NCBI GenBank assembly: GCA_025060595.1
Contig: JANXBX010000004.1
Span: 1 to 64,000, forward strand
Reading direction: 5' to 3'
Length of the DNA stretch: 64,000 nt
DNA from: Synergistota bacterium
Lineage (GTDB): Bacteria; Synergistota; GBS-1
A program made the position numbers and the translations under genes. Under the pieces are notes generated by a model. It was not told where the DNA came from. It was given only the letters and a program-made list of their open reading frames with translations, and made no database searches. Below are positions 27,113 to 36,838 of the stretch, in pieces (position 1 is the stretch's first letter; every line of letters begins with the position of its first letter).

Positions 27113-28375
27113 TCAATCCTCCTCCCTCTCAATTTTTGCCCCTAACAATTTCAGATTTTCAACAAATTTCTCGTAACCCCTATCTACATGTTCAGCCTTA
27201 GACACTATTGTAACACCCTTAGCTGAAAGCCCAGCCAAAACTAAAGCAGCACCAGCCCTGAGATCCGTTGCAACAACTTGAGCACCGCTCAAGGATTCTA
27301 CTCCCTCCATAATAGCGTTTCCACCTTCTACTCTTATGTTTGCTCCCATTCTTCTCAATTCTGGAACATGCATAAACCTATTCTCAAAGATAGTTTCCGT
27401 AATAAGACTCGTACCTTCTGCTATAGAAAGCAAAGACATCATTTGTGCCTGAAGATCGGTTGGGAAACCAGGATAAGGAAGCGTAGTTATCCTAACCCCT
27501 CTAGGCCTTTTAACAAAAGACGCTTCAACCCAATTTTCACCTTGCTTTATATCTATTCCCGATTCCAGCAACTTAGAAAGCAATGCTTCCATATGACAAG
27601 GATTAATTTTTTCAACTCTGACTTTACCTCCGCTTATAACACCAGCTATTATGTATGTTCCTGCCACTATTCTATCTGGAATAACTGCAACCTCCGCCCC
27701 ATGAAGACTTTCGGAACCATTAATCACTATTGTACTTTCTCCGTCTCTACCTATATCTAATCCCATCTTGCCAAGGAGGTCTATAAGATTACCTATCTCT
27801 GGTTCTCGAGCTGCATTCTCTATAACAGTAGTGCCTTTAGCAAGAGCAGCAGCCATAATAATGTTTTCAGTGGCTCCAACGCTTGGAAAATCAAGGTAAA
27901 TCCTTGCCCCCCTTAACCTTCCTTTAGCCTGAGCTTCTATATAGCCATGCTTAATAGATATCTCAGCACCCATCAAAGAAAAACCCTTAAGATGAAGATC
28001 TATAGGCCTCGTTCCAATAGGGCAACCACCAGGCATGGGCAAAGTAACTCTACCCTTTTTAGAAAGTAAAGGTCCTAATATCAGAATAGAAGCTCTCATT
28101 TTCCTCATAAGTTCATAGGGAACGTCCTCTCTTATTTCTCCTGTATTAGATATAATAAGCGTATCCCCTTCCATTGATACAGAAAAACCAATAAAAGACA
28201 AAATTTCGGCCATTGTACTTACATCCTTAAGAGAGGGCACATTATTTAAGGAAAGTTTTTCCTTATCCTCTAACAAAATAGAAGCAGCCATAAGCGGAAG
28301 CGCTGCATTCTTAGCCCCCTGAACCTTTAAAACACCATTGAGTGGAACCCCGCCTTCTACAATTATTTTGCTCAT
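27113..28375 (-). CDS. murA: UDP-N-acetylglucosamine 1-carboxyvinyltransferase
   Basis: First committed step of peptidoglycan synthesis, adding enolpyruvate to UDP-GlcNAc. The 420 residues contain GAKNAALPLMAASIL near 20-34, the catalytic loop PMPGGCPIGTRPIDLH with Cys (the fosfomycin target) near 115, GATENIIMAAALAKG, and YPGFPTDLQAQMMSLL near 305. Cys rather than Asp at the loop predicts fosfomycin sensitivity. It lies 12 nt after wecB. Confidence 0.97.
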   Translation of the reverse strand: MSKIIVEGGVPLNGVLKVQGAKNAALPLMAASILLEDKEKLSLNNVPSLKDVSTMAEILSFIGFSVSMEGDTLIISNTGEIREDVPYELMRKMRASILILGPLLSKKGRVTLPMPGGCPIGTRPIDLHLKGFSLMGAEISIKHGYIEAQAKGRLRGARIYLDFPSVGATENIIMAAALAKGTTVIENAAREPEIGNLIDLLGKMGLDIGRDGESTIVINGSESLHGAEVAVIPDRIVAGTYIIAGVISGGKVRVEKINPCHMEALLSKLLESGIDIKQGENWVEASFVKRPRGVRITTLPYPGFPTDLQAQMMSLLSIAEGTSLITETIFENRFMHVPELRRMGANIRVEGGNAIMEGVESLSGAQVVATDLRAGAALVLAGLSAKGVTIVSKAEHVDRGYEKFVENLKLLGAKIEREED

Positions 28376-28387
28376 ATTACACCTCCT

Positions 28388-29494
28388 TCAAGAAAAATAT
28401 GCCTCTAATATAGTAGCAATTCGCTCTGACGCCCTTCCATCACCATAAGGATTAGTAACCCTTTTCATTTTACCATAGGCCTCTTCATTTTCAAGAAGTA
28501 AAGAAACTTCTTCAATTATCTTATCCTTATCCCTTCCCACAAGCTTAACCACTCCTGCTTCAAGAGCTTCGGGACGCTCAGTTTTTTCCCTTATGACCAA
28601 TACGGGAACACCTAAGGAAGGCGCTTCCTCTTGAATCCCTCCAGAATCGGTCAAAATCAAATAAGATTTCCTCATAAGATGAACAAAAGGAATATAGGGA
28701 AGGGGATCCACAAATAGAAATCGTTTTCCCCTAAGAACCGACAAGGCAACTTTTCTAACCTCGGGATTAAGATGTAAAGGGATAATTATAAGAAGATCCT
28801 TGAATAGATCGTGTATCACATTCAAAGCCGAACATATTCCTATCAAAGGCTCGCCCCAGCTTTCTCTTCTATGAAAAGTTACTAATACAATTCTTCCATC
28901 CCAAGAATCTATTATCTCAAGTTCCCCAGAAAATTCAAATCTTATCGAAGCAATTTTTAAAAGCGCATCAACCACCGTATTACCCGTTATAAAAACCTTG
29001 CTTTCGCTTATCCCCTCTCTTAAGAGATTTTGGGCTGCCCTTCTAGTTGGAGCAAAACACAAGTCTGAAAGCACATCAGCTACTATTCTATTAAACTCCT
29101 CTGGAAAAGGATTATAGATATCCCCTGTTCTCAAACCAGCTTCCACGTGTCCCAAAGGTATCCTTAAATAATAGGCTGCAAGACTACCAGCTAGTGTAGT
29201 AGTAGTATCACCATGAACAAGAACTACATCAGGGCGTTCTTTTTCAAGCACCTCAACTATACCAACCAATGCCTCTTTTGTCACATATGCCAAGGTTTGT
29301 CTTTCTTTCATCAAAGAAAGATCATAATCTGGTTTTATAGAGAATATATTAAGAACAGAATCCAACATCTCTCTATGTTGAGCAGTAACCAAAACCTTAA
29401 CATCAAAAAGACCTCTTTTTTTTAAGACTTCATACACTGGAGCCATCTTTATTGCTTCCGGCCGCGTTCCAAAAACTAGAACAACTTTATTCAT
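28388..29494 (-). CDS. wecB: UDP-N-acetylglucosamine 2-epimerase (non-hydrolysing)
   Basis: Interconverts UDP-GlcNAc and UDP-ManNAc for surface polysaccharides or teichoic-acid-like linkage units. It has GTRPEAIKMAPV at the N-terminus, LVHGDTTTTLAGSLAAYY, HVEAGLRTGDIYNPFPEEFNR, TGNTVVDAL, TFHRRESWG, and LTDSGGIQEEAPSLGVPVLV. I use the ATG at 29494 because the family starts at this strand; two GTG codons up to 29509 are also in frame and one is closer to the AGGAG site. It follows a WecA-like transferase gene, fitting a glycan pathway that starts from undecaprenyl phosphate. Confidence 0.95.
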   Translation of the reverse strand: MNKVVLVFGTRPEAIKMAPVYEVLKKRGLFDVKVLVTAQHREMLDSVLNIFSIKPDYDLSLMKERQTLAYVTKEALVGIVEVLEKERPDVVLVHGDTTTTLAGSLAAYYLRIPLGHVEAGLRTGDIYNPFPEEFNRIVADVLSDLCFAPTRRAAQNLLREGISESKVFITGNTVVDALLKIASIRFEFSGELEIIDSWDGRIVLVTFHRRESWGEPLIGICSALNVIHDLFKDLLIIIPLHLNPEVRKVALSVLRGKRFLFVDPLPYIPFVHLMRKSYLILTDSGGIQEEAPSLGVPVLVIREKTERPEALEAGVVKLVGRDKDKIIEEVSLLLENEEAYGKMKRVTNPYGDGRASERIATILEAYFS

Positions 29495-29496
29495 TC

Positions 29497-30327
29497 CTAA
29501 AAACACCACACTCCTATCAAAACAGACATTCCTTGAACTAAAAGTAGAACAATTAAAGCAGCTTTTCCTCCAAGCTTTCTTCTAAGAAAATGATGAATAT
29601 GTTTCTCATCCCCTACCATTGCAGGTTGCCCTTTAATCCATCTTCTTAATACAGTCCAAGTTATATCAATCAATGGAAATAATACCAAGAAAAAAATCTT
29701 AGATATAGATGGAAGAGAAAAATCTTTTAGAAGATTCAATGAGAGACTTCCTATAAGAAACCCTAAAAGATAAGCCCCTGCATCTCCTAAAAATATCCTA
29801 GCTGGTGGATAATTTAAAACAAAAAACCCTATACTTGCCCCTATTATTAAAAGAGCAAATTTTTCACCTTCTATAGCTAAGCCTATAGAAGATAAAATCG
29901 CAACTCCTGAAGCAAGGCCATCTATACCATCTATTATATTAAACGCATTGATAAGAACAACAATCCACAAAAGCCCACCTATGAAATCAAGAAAAGGATC
30001 CCCCAAAAGGACAAATGGCTTATAAATTAACCAAACTGTAGAAATCATAAACTGAAAAACAAGTTTAAGAAAAGCAGGTAGATCAAAAATATCATCCACA
30101 AGCCCAATCATAATAAGAACAGAGGAAAAAATAAGCAATTCATAAGGCCCACCTAAAATCATGGACGATAGAGTTAAAGAAAGAAAAATGGCCATCCCTC
30201 CTCCAAGAGCTACTGGAAAAGGGTGTCCCTTTCTCTCAAAAGGTATATCTAAAAATCCGTAACTATAAGCAAGCTTAGACAAAACAAAGCTTAGTAGAAA
30301 AGAAATAAAAAAAGAAAATAAAACCAT
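29497..30327 (-). CDS. Polyprenyl-phosphate GlcNAc-1-phosphate transferase (WecA/TagO-like)
   Basis: An integral membrane enzyme of the MraY/WecA superfamily. It transfers sugar-1-phosphate from a UDP-sugar to undecaprenyl phosphate. The family Asp-rich motifs are seen: GLVDDIFDLPAF (about 80-91 of this form), NAFNIIDGIDGLASG (about 125-139) and FLGDAGAYLLGFL (about 180-192). The late HIHHFLRRKLG is typical of the WecA/TagO branch rather than MraY. The start is the ATG formed in TAAGATG, just after the upstream stop. A form 36 nt longer would overlap the RpiB-Upp gene. Confidence 0.92.
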   Translation of the reverse strand: MVLFSFFISFLLSFVLSKLAYSYGFLDIPFERKGHPFPVALGGGMAIFLSLTLSSMILGGPYELLIFSSVLIMIGLVDDIFDLPAFLKLVFQFMISTVWLIYKPFVLLGDPFLDFIGGLLWIVVLINAFNIIDGIDGLASGVAILSSIGLAIEGEKFALLIIGASIGFFVLNYPPARIFLGDAGAYLLGFLIGSLSLNLLKDFSLPSISKIFFLVLFPLIDITWTVLRRWIKGQPAMVGDEKHIHHFLRRKLGGKAALIVLLLVQGMSVLIGVWCF

Positions 30328-30328
30328 C

Positions 30329-31426
30329 TTACTTTGTTCCAAAAATCCTGTCACCTGCATCACCTAACCCAGGAACTATGTAACCATGATCATTAATCCT
30401 CTCATCCAAAGCAGCTGTTAATATTTCCACATCAGGATGAGCTCTTTGAAGCCTTTCTACTCCTTCTGGGGCAGCTATAATACAAAGGAATTTAATGCTT
30501 TTGGGTTTATACTCCTTAACTAATTTCACAGCCTCTACTGCAGATCCACCAGTAGCAAGCATGGGATCAAGTATTACCACATCTCTTTCCGAGGTATCTT
30601 GAGGAAGCTTACAATAATAAGTAACAGGCTCTAATGTCTTAGGATCCCTATATAAACCTATGTGACCTACCTTAGCGGTAGGCATAAGCTTAAGTATACC
30701 ATCCACCATCCCCAAACCAGCCCTGAGTATAGGGACTAAAACCATTTCTTTGCCACTAACAATAAGAGCTTTGGCCTTAGAAATAGGAGTTTCTATCTCC
30801 TTCTCAAGAAGCGGAAGATCTCTCGTAACTTCAAACAACATCAAAGCCGAGACTTCAGATATAAGCTCTCTAAATTCCTTCACCCCGGTATTTTTATCCC
30901 TTAATATAGATAGTTTGTGCTGAATAAGGGGATGATCTACTATTATTAAATTACTACTCTTAACTTTTTCTTTTTTGAAAACCTTCTCCTCAAAAGACTT
31001 TATCTGTTGTATCCTTCTTAAATGCCTTCCACCTTCAAAGGGTGTTTCAAGCCATTCTCTAACTATTTCCTTCGCCAATTCTGGAGCCAAAATTCTACCC
31101 CCCAAAGCAAGAATATTAGCATTATTATGAGCCCTCGATGCTCGTGCGGTAAATATATCATGACACAACGAAGCGTAGACACCTGGTACTTTATTAGCCA
31201 CTATTGACATACCTATGCCTGTTCCACAAAACAATATCCCTCTTGAAAATTCCCCACTTGCTACAGAAATAGCAACCTTTATTGCTATTTCTGGATAATC
31301 AACTGGCTTGGCATTAAAAGTCCCAAAATCTTCAAATGAGTAATTCCTCTCGCTTAAAAAGACTTTTATCTCCTCTTTGAGCCTATACCCTGCATGATCA
31401 GCTCCAAGGGCTATTTTATCCACCAA
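30329..31426 (-). CDS. RpiB-Upp fusion: ribose-5-phosphate isomerase B / uracil phosphoribosyltransferase
   Basis: One uninterrupted frame joining two complete enzymes. Counted from a GTG codon 9 nt upstream, residues about 6-150 are Rpi[16 protein letters not shown], the active-site Cys in [13 protein letters not shown], and [15 protein letters not shown]. Residues about 162-368 are Upp: [26 protein letters not shown], the PRPP loop [14 protein letters not shown], and the uracil site [12 protein letters not shown]. The linker is a short Lys/Glu stretch. RpiB makes ribose 5-phosphate, the precursor of the PRPP that Upp uses, so the fusion joins supply and use in uracil salvage. The start is TTG, 8 nt after AGGGGG. 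Confidence 0.93.
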   Translation of the reverse strand: MVDKIALGADHAGYRLKEEIKVFLSERNYSFEDFGTFNAKPVDYPEIAIKVAISVASGEFSRGILFCGTGIGMSIVANKVPGVYASLCHDIFTARASRAHNNANILALGGRILAPELAKEIVREWLETPFEGGRHLRRIQQIKSFEEKVFKKEKVKSSNLIIVDHPLIQHKLSILRDKNTGVKEFRELISEVSALMLFEVTRDLPLLEKEIETPISKAKALIVSGKEMVLVPILRAGLGMVDGILKLMPTAKVGHIGLYRDPKTLEPVTYYCKLPQDTSERDVVILDPMLATGGSAVEAVKLVKEYKPKSIKFLCIIAAPEGVERLQRAHPDVEILTAALDERINDHGYIVPGLGDAGDRIFGTK

Positions 31427-31451
31427 GAAAAGCACCCCCTAACATAAAGTC

Positions 31452-31484
31452 AAAAAAATAGCCAGTGACTTTAGTCACTGGCTA
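31452..31484 (-). terminator. Intrinsic terminator of the methylmalonyl-CoA cassette
   Basis: A perfect 11-bp stem (TAGCCAGTGAC with GTCACTGGCTA) and 4-nt loop is followed on the minus strand by seven T residues. It starts 22 nt past the stop of the decarboxylase beta-subunit gene and separates that cassette from the RpiB-Upp gene. Confidence 0.92.
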
Positions 31485-31505
31485 CAAAATATAAATATAC
31501 CCTCT

Positions 31506-32627
31506 CTATTTTAACACAGCCAGCATTACACCAGCTGCAACAGCAGTACCTATTACCCCAGCCACATTCGGACCCATAGCATGCATCAAAACAAAGTTAC
31601 CAGGGTTCTCCTTCTGAACCACCCTCTGACAGACCCTAGCAGCCATAGGTACGGCTGATACACCAGCAGCTCCTATCACAGGATTTATCTTAGTCCTCAA
31701 AAATAGGTTCAATATCTTGGCAAATAAAACCCCACCAGCAGTGCTAGCCATAAAGGCTATTAAACCCAAAAGTATTATCCCAAGCGTCCTTAAGTTCAAA
31801 AAGGTCCTGGCATCCATGGTAGCCCCAACAGTTAACCCCAACATTATAGTAACTATGTTTATTAACTCATTCTGCGCAGTCTTAGATAGCCTCTCCGTTA
31901 CACCACATTCCCTTAAAAGGTTCCCAAACATAAGCATTCCTATCAATGGCACAGCCGAAGGTAAAAGCAATCCCGTAACCACCATCGTCAAAACAGGAAA
32001 AAGCACCTTCTCAAGCTTAGATACAGGACGAAGCTGCTCCATCACTATGGCCCTCTCCTTAGCGTTGGTAAGTAAGTATATCACAGGGGGCTGTATCAAG
32101 GGAACCAAAGACATGTAAGAGTAAGCCGCTACAGCTATCGGCCCTAATAAGTGTGATGCAAGCTTCATGGTCAAATATATAGCAGTGGGACCATCAGCAC
32201 CACCTATTATCCCTATCGAGGCAGCCTCCTTTATGTTAAAACCTAAAAACATGGCACCTATCATGGAAATAAATACGCCAAGTTGAGCAGCAGCACCTAA
32301 AAGAAAGGTTATAGGGTTGGCAAGAAGCGGCCCAAAGTCCGTTAACGCACCAACACCCAAAAATATCAAACAAGGATATATCTCATGACGAGTCCCAAAG
32401 TAAATGTAGTAAAGTAATCCACCCTCATCCATTATCCCAGATAAGGGAAGGTTCGCTATGATGCAACCAGTACCTATGGGCACTAAAAGAAGCGGCTCAA
32501 AACCCCTACCTATGGAAAGATAAAGGAGTACCCCTCCCACAAGTATCATAAGTAGGTTGCCCCAAGTTAAACCAGAAAATCCAGAGGTCTTAAATACCAT
32601 CATAGCCTTACTCAAAAGTAACTCCAT
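31506..32627 (-). CDS. mmdB: Na+-translocating decarboxylase beta subunit
   Basis: The membrane pump subunit of biotin-dependent decarboxylases. It decarboxylates carboxybiotin and drives Na+ out. The 373 residues hold about ten membrane segments and the family stretches [20 protein letters not shown] (here [20 protein letters not shown]), [16 protein letters not shown] with the Na+-site Asp, [12 protein letters not shown], and [18 protein letters not shown]. The length matches MmdB/OadB. It is the last gene of the cassette. Codon use is strongly biased to GGT, GAG and AAG, as in its three upstream partners. Confidence 0.97.
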   Translation of the reverse strand: MELLLSKAMMVFKTSGFSGLTWGNLLMILVGGVLLYLSIGRGFEPLLLVPIGTGCIIANLPLSGIMDEGGLLYYIYFGTRHEIYPCLIFLGVGALTDFGPLLANPITFLLGAAAQLGVFISMIGAMFLGFNIKEAASIGIIGGADGPTAIYLTMKLASHLLGPIAVAAYSYMSLVPLIQPPVIYLLTNAKERAIVMEQLRPVSKLEKVLFPVLTMVVTGLLLPSAVPLIGMLMFGNLLRECGVTERLSKTAQNELINIVTIMLGLTVGATMDARTFLNLRTLGIILLGLIAFMASTAGGVLFAKILNLFLRTKINPVIGAAGVSAVPMAARVCQRVVQKENPGNFVLMHAMGPNVAGVIGTAVAAGVMLAVLK

Positions 32628-32643
32628 CTCCCCTTACCCCCCA

Positions 32644-33114
32644 TTAACCAAGCAATACAAGCAGATCACCAGTGTTTACTGAATCACCAGGCGATACAGC
32701 TACACGCTTAACTACCCCAGAAGAGGGCGCAAAAATCTCGTTCTCCATCTTCATCGCCTCAAGAATTAAAAGTAAGTCCCCCTTAGATACAGTCTCCCCC
32801 TCCCTAACGTTTACCCTCAATATCTTACCAGGCATGGGAGCAGATACCGCTAAACCACCAGAAACAGCCTGAGGCGCCTCCTCCCTCTTCACTTCCTTCT
32901 TAACAGTAGGTGTAGGTGTAGGCATAGGTGTAGAAGCAGGCGCTACAGAAGGCGATACAGGGGAAGAAACAGGCGCAGATGGTGAAACGGAAGGCGCCGA
33001 AACGGTAGACGAAGATGTAGTAGCTTGAACGGTAAGACCACCAAGCTCTTCCACCTCAACCTCATAAGTTTTACCATTGATGGTTATCCTAAATAGCTTC
33101 TTATTCATTCTCAT
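32644..33114 (-). CDS. mmdC: Biotin carboxyl carrier subunit
   Basis: Carries the carboxyl group on biotin between the carboxyltransferase and the membrane pump. The 156 residues have an N-terminal ~30-residue domain (FRITINGKTYEVEVEEL) and a long, low-complexity Pro/Ser/Ala/Thr/Val linker (about 31-90). A C-terminal biotinyl domain (about 92-156) carries the biotinylation site EAMKMENE. The flexible linker is normal for this subunit. It overlaps the OadG-like gene by 14 nt and lies 16 nt upstream of mmdB. Biotin supply may involve the bioY product at the right edge of the window. Confidence 0.96.
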   Translation of the reverse strand: MRMNKKLFRITINGKTYEVEVEELGGLTVQATTSSSTVSAPSVSPSAPVSSPVSPSVAPASTPMPTPTPTVKKEVKREEAPQAVSGGLAVSAPMPGKILRVNVREGETVSKGDLLLILEAMKMENEIFAPSSGVVKRVAVSPGDSVNTGDLLVLLG

Positions 33115-33487
33115 TCCCTCCCATCACAGATTCTGCCTTGGCACTTTCCCTCCAAGAGCTCCTTATAGGTCCAGTAACCCTCCACACCCTTAAAGGCACC
33201 CTAGTTGTAGCAGAAAAAGAGGCTATAGCCGCAGCTATAGCCACTAGCTCCTTATTATCCCCACCTCCACCAGAAGGTAAAAGGCTAGGCTCCTCCCTAA
33301 CCTCCCTCTCCTCCCTTAAAACCCCCTTAGGCTCCTCCTTAACCTTAAGCCTAGATGCCTCCACCAGCAAGGCTAGATACTTTATTAAAACCATCATTAA
33401 AGCCAGGCCACCTAAAACAGCAAACACTATGACCATGGCTATAACAGATAAGCTTAAGGCCCCAGAAATGGTGTTTAAGCTACCCAA
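33101..33487 (-). CDS. mmdD: Decarboxylase small membrane subunit (OadG/MmdD type)
   Basis: A 128-residue subunit that assembles the decarboxylase complex on the membrane. One N-terminal membrane helix (about 12-38, VIAMVIVFAVLGGLALMMVL) is followed by a charged, Pro-rich linker and a C-terminal VAIAAAIASF...RVWRVTGPIRSSWRESAK tail. That tail is characteristic of the OadG/MmdD delta/gamma family and contacts the carboxyltransferase. It lies 18 nt downstream of mmdA and overlaps mmdC. Confidence 0.92.
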   Translation of the reverse strand: MGSLNTISGALSLSVIAMVIVFAVLGGLALMMVLIKYLALLVEASRLKVKEEPKGVLREEREVREEPSLLPSGGGGDNKELVAIAAAIASFSATTRVPLRVWRVTGPIRSSWRESAKAESVMGGNENE

Positions 33488-33505
33488 AGCTAACCACCAC
33501 CCCTC

Positions 33506-35065
33506 TTAAACAGGCATTACCCCATGCTTCTTCCTAGGACGCGTCTCCCTCTTCGTTAAAGCCATAGCTAAAGATTCTATCAAGGCAGGCCTGGTCTCCT
33601 CAGGCTTTATCACACGATCCACAAACCCACGCCTGGCCGCTACATAAGGATTGGCAAACTTCTCACGATACTCCTCTATCTTCTGCCTACGCACCTCCTC
33701 AGGATTAGACGAAGATTGTATCTCCCTCCTAAATATTATGTTGGCAGCACCCTCAGCACCCATAACCGCTATCTCAGCCTGAGGCCAAGCCAGTACCACA
33801 TCCGCACCTAAATCCTTGCTACACATACCAAGATAAGCACCACCATAAGCCTTCCTCAATATCACAGTCAGCTTAGGTACAGTCGCCTCAGAGTAAGCAT
33901 AAAGCATCTTGGCACCATGCCTAATTATCCCACCCCACTCCTGAGAAGTCCCAGGTAAATAACCAGGTACATCCACAAAGTTCACTAAAGGTATGTTAAA
34001 AGCATCACAAAACCTTATAAAACGAGAAGCCTTGTCACAACTATCTATGTCCAAACAACCAGCTAAATGCTTCGGCTGATTCGCTATTATGCCTATAGAA
34101 TAACCACTAAGACGAGCAAACCCTATAACTATGTTGGGAGCATAATGCTCCTGTACCTCAAAAAACTCACCCCTATCCACCACAAGCCTTATCACATCCC
34201 TCACATCATAAGCCTTGTTAGGATTAACAGGAACTACACCCCTTAAAAGCAGGTCCATCCTACCAGGATCATCCCCAGTATCCTCATAAGGAGGATCCTC
34301 CATGTTGTTCTGAGGTAAATAGCTCAATAGCCTCCTAACTAAAGAAAAACACTCAGCCTCACTATCACAAGCAAAATGAGCTACACCACTCTTAACATTA
34401 TGAGTCATAGCACCACCAAGCTCCTCAGAACTCACATCCTCCCCAGTAACAGCCTTTATCACCTGAGGACCAGTTATATGCATCACACCTATACCCTTAA
34501 CCATAAAAACAAAGTCCATTAAAGCAGGAGAATATACAGCACCACCCGCACAAGGACCTACTATCACAGCTATCTGAGGTATTACACCAGAAGATATGGT
34601 GTTCCTAAAAAAAATCTGACCATAACCACTTAAAGAGTCCACCCCCTCCTGAATACGAGCACCACCAGAATCATTTATACCTATCAAAGGAGCCCCCACC
34701 CTCAAAGCTAAATCCGCTACCTTGCATATCTTCTTAGCATGCATCTCCCCCAAAGAACCACCCACAACCGTAAAATCCTGAGAATATACAAAAACTAACC
34801 TGCCATTCACCTTACCATAACCAGATACAACCCCATCAGCAGGAGCCTTAACACGATCCATACCAAACTCAGTACAACGATGCTCCACAAACATGTCAAG
34901 CTCAACAAAACTACCCTCATCCAAAAGAAGAGATAACCTCTCACGAGCAGTCAGCTTACCCTTAGACCTCTGCTCATCAACCTTAGAAGAACCACCCATA
35001 GATAAAACCTCTTGCCGCTTAACTTCAAGCTCATTAATAAGCTCCTCAATAGTCTTCTCAGGCAT
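33506..35065 (-). CDS. mmdA: Methylmalonyl-CoA decarboxylase alpha subunit (carboxyltransferase)
   Basis: Moves the carboxyl group from (S)-methylmalonyl-CoA to biotin. The 519 residues have the two crotonase-like halves of the acyl-CoA carboxyltransferase family. The first has QDFTVVGGSLGEMHAKKI, INDSGGARIQEGVDSLSGYG, VGPCAGGAVYSPALMDF. The second has NFVDVPGYLPGTSQEWGGIIRHGAKM, RKAYGGAYLGMCSK and WPQAEIAVMGAEGAANIIF. PCC beta is very similar, but the Na+-pump neighbours make the decarboxylase role more likely. Codons are almost all GAG, AAG, GGT, GTT and CGT, quite unlike the epimerase gene 3 nt upstream. Confidence 0.96.
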   Translation of the reverse strand: MPEKTIEELINELEVKRQEVLSMGGSSKVDEQRSKGKLTARERLSLLLDEGSFVELDMFVEHRCTEFGMDRVKAPADGVVSGYGKVNGRLVFVYSQDFTVVGGSLGEMHAKKICKVADLALRVGAPLIGINDSGGARIQEGVDSLSGYGQIFFRNTISSGVIPQIAVIVGPCAGGAVYSPALMDFVFMVKGIGVMHITGPQVIKAVTGEDVSSEELGGAMTHNVKSGVAHFACDSEAECFSLVRRLLSYLPQNNMEDPPYEDTGDDPGRMDLLLRGVVPVNPNKAYDVRDVIRLVVDRGEFFEVQEHYAPNIVIGFARLSGYSIGIIANQPKHLAGCLDIDSCDKASRFIRFCDAFNIPLVNFVDVPGYLPGTSQEWGGIIRHGAKMLYAYSEATVPKLTVILRKAYGGAYLGMCSKDLGADVVLAWPQAEIAVMGAEGAANIIFRREIQSSSNPEEVRRQKIEEYREKFANPYVAARRGFVDRVIKPEETRPALIESLAMALTKRETRPRKKHGVMPV

Positions 35066-35067
35066 GA

Positions 35068-35481
35068 TTACCCCTCTACCCCCCTTTCACATATTTCAAC
35101 CAAAACGCCACCTGTAGACTTGGGGTGAAGAAAAGCAATTTTAGCCCCACCTGCGCCTCTCCTTGGTTTCTCATCTATCAAACTAAAACCTTTTTCCTTC
35201 AACTCATTAATGGCTTCCTCAATATTTTTAACTCTGAAAGCTATATGATGTATCCCCTCCCCTCGCTTTTCTATAAACTTTGCCACAGGTCCATCAGGAG
35301 AAGTAGACTCCAGAAGCTCTATCTCAGTATCACCTATGGGTAAAAAAGCAGTTTTAACCTTTTGCTCAGAAACTTCTTCTATACCCTCGCACTTTATACC
35401 CAAAACCCCCTCATAAAACTTTAAAGCTTCCGATATACTATTAACAGCTATACCTATATGATCTACTTTAACAGTTTTCAT
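35068..35481 (-). CDS. mce: Methylmalonyl-CoA epimerase
   Basis: Converts (R)- to (S)-methylmalonyl-CoA, linking the mutase product to the decarboxylase substrate. The 137-residue glyoxalase-fold protein has [20 protein letters not shown] with a metal His (near 10), ELLES, and [15 protein letters not shown] with the second metal His (near 77-78), then a Glu ligand in VLVEICERG. The codon use is ordinary for the window, so the bias change falls exactly between this gene and mmdA. It overlaps meaB by 14 nt. Confidence 0.95.
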   Translation of the reverse strand: MKTVKVDHIGIAVNSISEALKFYEGVLGIKCEGIEEVSEQKVKTAFLPIGDTEIELLESTSPDGPVAKFIEKRGEGIHHIAFRVKNIEEAINELKEKGFSLIDEKPRRGAGGAKIAFLHPKSTGGVLVEICERGVEG

Positions 35482-36430
35482 ACTTTTCTCCCCCTTTCAA
35501 TAGTCTATTCACTAACTCCTCAGCAATACTATAAGGATCCGTTTTCTTAGCCAGAACCAAACTCACATAGTTATCTATTAAATTATTATTTAGTTTAAGC
35601 ATAATTCTCCTCCTTATAGCATCTTCTACCGCCTTATCAATCTCCTCCATAGTCTTTACTTTTCTTCTCTTATCCAACTCTCCACTTTCGTGAAGGTACC
35701 TTTGATGCTTTTTTATCTCTTCTACAAGCTTATCAATACCAGCTCCGTCCTCAGCTATCGTCATCAAAACAGGAGGAATCCACGATCTACCCTTATAACC
35801 AAACTCAATCCAAACTTCGAGCTCCCTTACTAATTTTTGAGCACCCTCTTTATCTGCCTTATTAACAACAAATATATCTCCAATCTCCATTATGCCTGCC
35901 TTTATTATTTGAACCTCATCTCCCATACCAGGTACAAGAACTATTATAACTGTATCTGCTACTTTAACTACATCTATCTCATTTTGACCAGCTCCAACTG
36001 TTTCAACTATAACAAAGTCAAAACCACCTGCATCTAAAACCTTTGCAACGTTTATTGTCGTTTTAGCTAGCCCTCCTAAGGCCCCCCTCGACCCCATGCT
36101 TCTTATAAAAACCCCTGGATCAGTAGCATGTCTTTGCATACGTAACCTATCTCCAAGAAAAGCTCCTCCAGAAAAAGGACTTGATGGATCTACAGCAATT
36201 ACCCCTACCTTCTTATTTTCTTCCCTAAGATAAGTTATAATTTTATCCACTAAAGTGCTTTTACCAACACCAGGGGCTCCAGTAACACCTATATAGTGAG
36301 CTTTACCCGTAAAAGGATAGATCTCCTTCAATATCTTTTTCCCATTCTCTTCGTCATCTTCAACAATACTTATTAACTTAGCTATAGCCAAAAAATCTCC
36401 TCGCAGCGCTTTCTCTACTATATCCATCAC
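35468..36430 (-). CDS. meaB: Methylmalonyl-CoA mutase-associated GTPase MeaB
   Basis: G3E-family GTPase chaperone that guards mutase assembly with adenosylcobalamin and reactivation. The 320 residues hold the P-loop [14 protein letters not shown] (about 55-68), [19 protein letters not shown] (switch region, about 80-98), [16 protein letters not shown], and NKADKEGA for guanine. The C-terminal dimerisation arm is present. It overlaps the mutase small subunit by 4 nt (ATGA type) and mce by 14 nt. Confidence 0.96.
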   Translation of the reverse strand: MMDIVEKALRGDFLAIAKLISIVEDDEENGKKILKEIYPFTGKAHYIGVTGAPGVGKSTLVDKIITYLREENKKVGVIAVDPSSPFSGGAFLGDRLRMQRHATDPGVFIRSMGSRGALGGLAKTTINVAKVLDAGGFDFVIVETVGAGQNEIDVVKVADTVIIVLVPGMGDEVQIIKAGIMEIGDIFVVNKADKEGAQKLVRELEVWIEFGYKGRSWIPPVLMTIAEDGAGIDKLVEEIKKHQRYLHESGELDKRRKVKTMEEIDKAVEDAIRRRIMLKLNNNLIDNYVSLVLAKKTDPYSIAEELVNRLLKGGEKYENC

Positions 36431-36825
36431 CTTTTAACTACCTGCCTTATAAATTCTACCACCTGCGATATAGGAGTACCAGGACCAAACACCTCTGAAA
36501 CTCCTATTTCCTTAAGTGTAGGTATATCCTCTGGAGGAATAACCCCTCCGACGATCAAGATCACATTGTTTAAGCCCTTTTCTCTAAGAAGTTCGAGAAC
36601 TTTCCTACAGTAATACTCATGAGCACCTGAAAGAATGCTTAAACCTATCACGTCCACATCCTCTTGAATGGCGGCTTGAACTATCTGTTCGGGGGTTTGT
36701 CTCAATCCCGTATATATCACTTCCATACCAGCATCTCTAAGCCCTCTAGCTATAACCTTAGCACCTCTATCATGACCATCAAGACCAGGCTTAGCTATCA
36801 GAACTCTTATTTTGCCCTCATACAT
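36427..36825 (-). CDS. mcmA2: Methylmalonyl-CoA mutase small subunit, B12-binding
   Basis: A stand-alone cobalamin-binding domain of 132 residues. It has the lower-ligand signature [15 protein letters not shown] (DxHxxG, with His near 17), [17 protein letters not shown] and [14 protein letters not shown]. It pairs with the large subunit encoded 13 nt upstream to make a two-gene mutase of the kind known in archaea and some anaerobes, unlike the single-chain human and E. coli forms. No B12 riboswitch is evident near it. Confidence 0.95.
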   Translation of the reverse strand: MYEGKIRVLIAKPGLDGHDRGAKVIARGLRDAGMEVIYTGLRQTPEQIVQAAIQEDVDVIGLSILSGAHEYYCRKVLELLREKGLNNVILIVGGVIPPEDIPTLKEIGVSEVFGPGTPISQVVEFIRQVVKR

Positions 36826-36838
36826 TTCATTTCCCCCC

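Noticed and set aside
31459-31484. Perfect palindrome as a repressor operator for the RpiB-Upp gene
   Set aside because: The seven-T run right after it and its place just past the mmdB stop are those of an intrinsic terminator.
33506-35065. Propionyl-CoA carboxylase beta as the name for this gene
   Set aside because: The sequence is compatible, but the neighbouring Na+-pump beta, delta and biotin-carrier subunits, and the lack of a biotin carboxylase, favour the decarboxylase.
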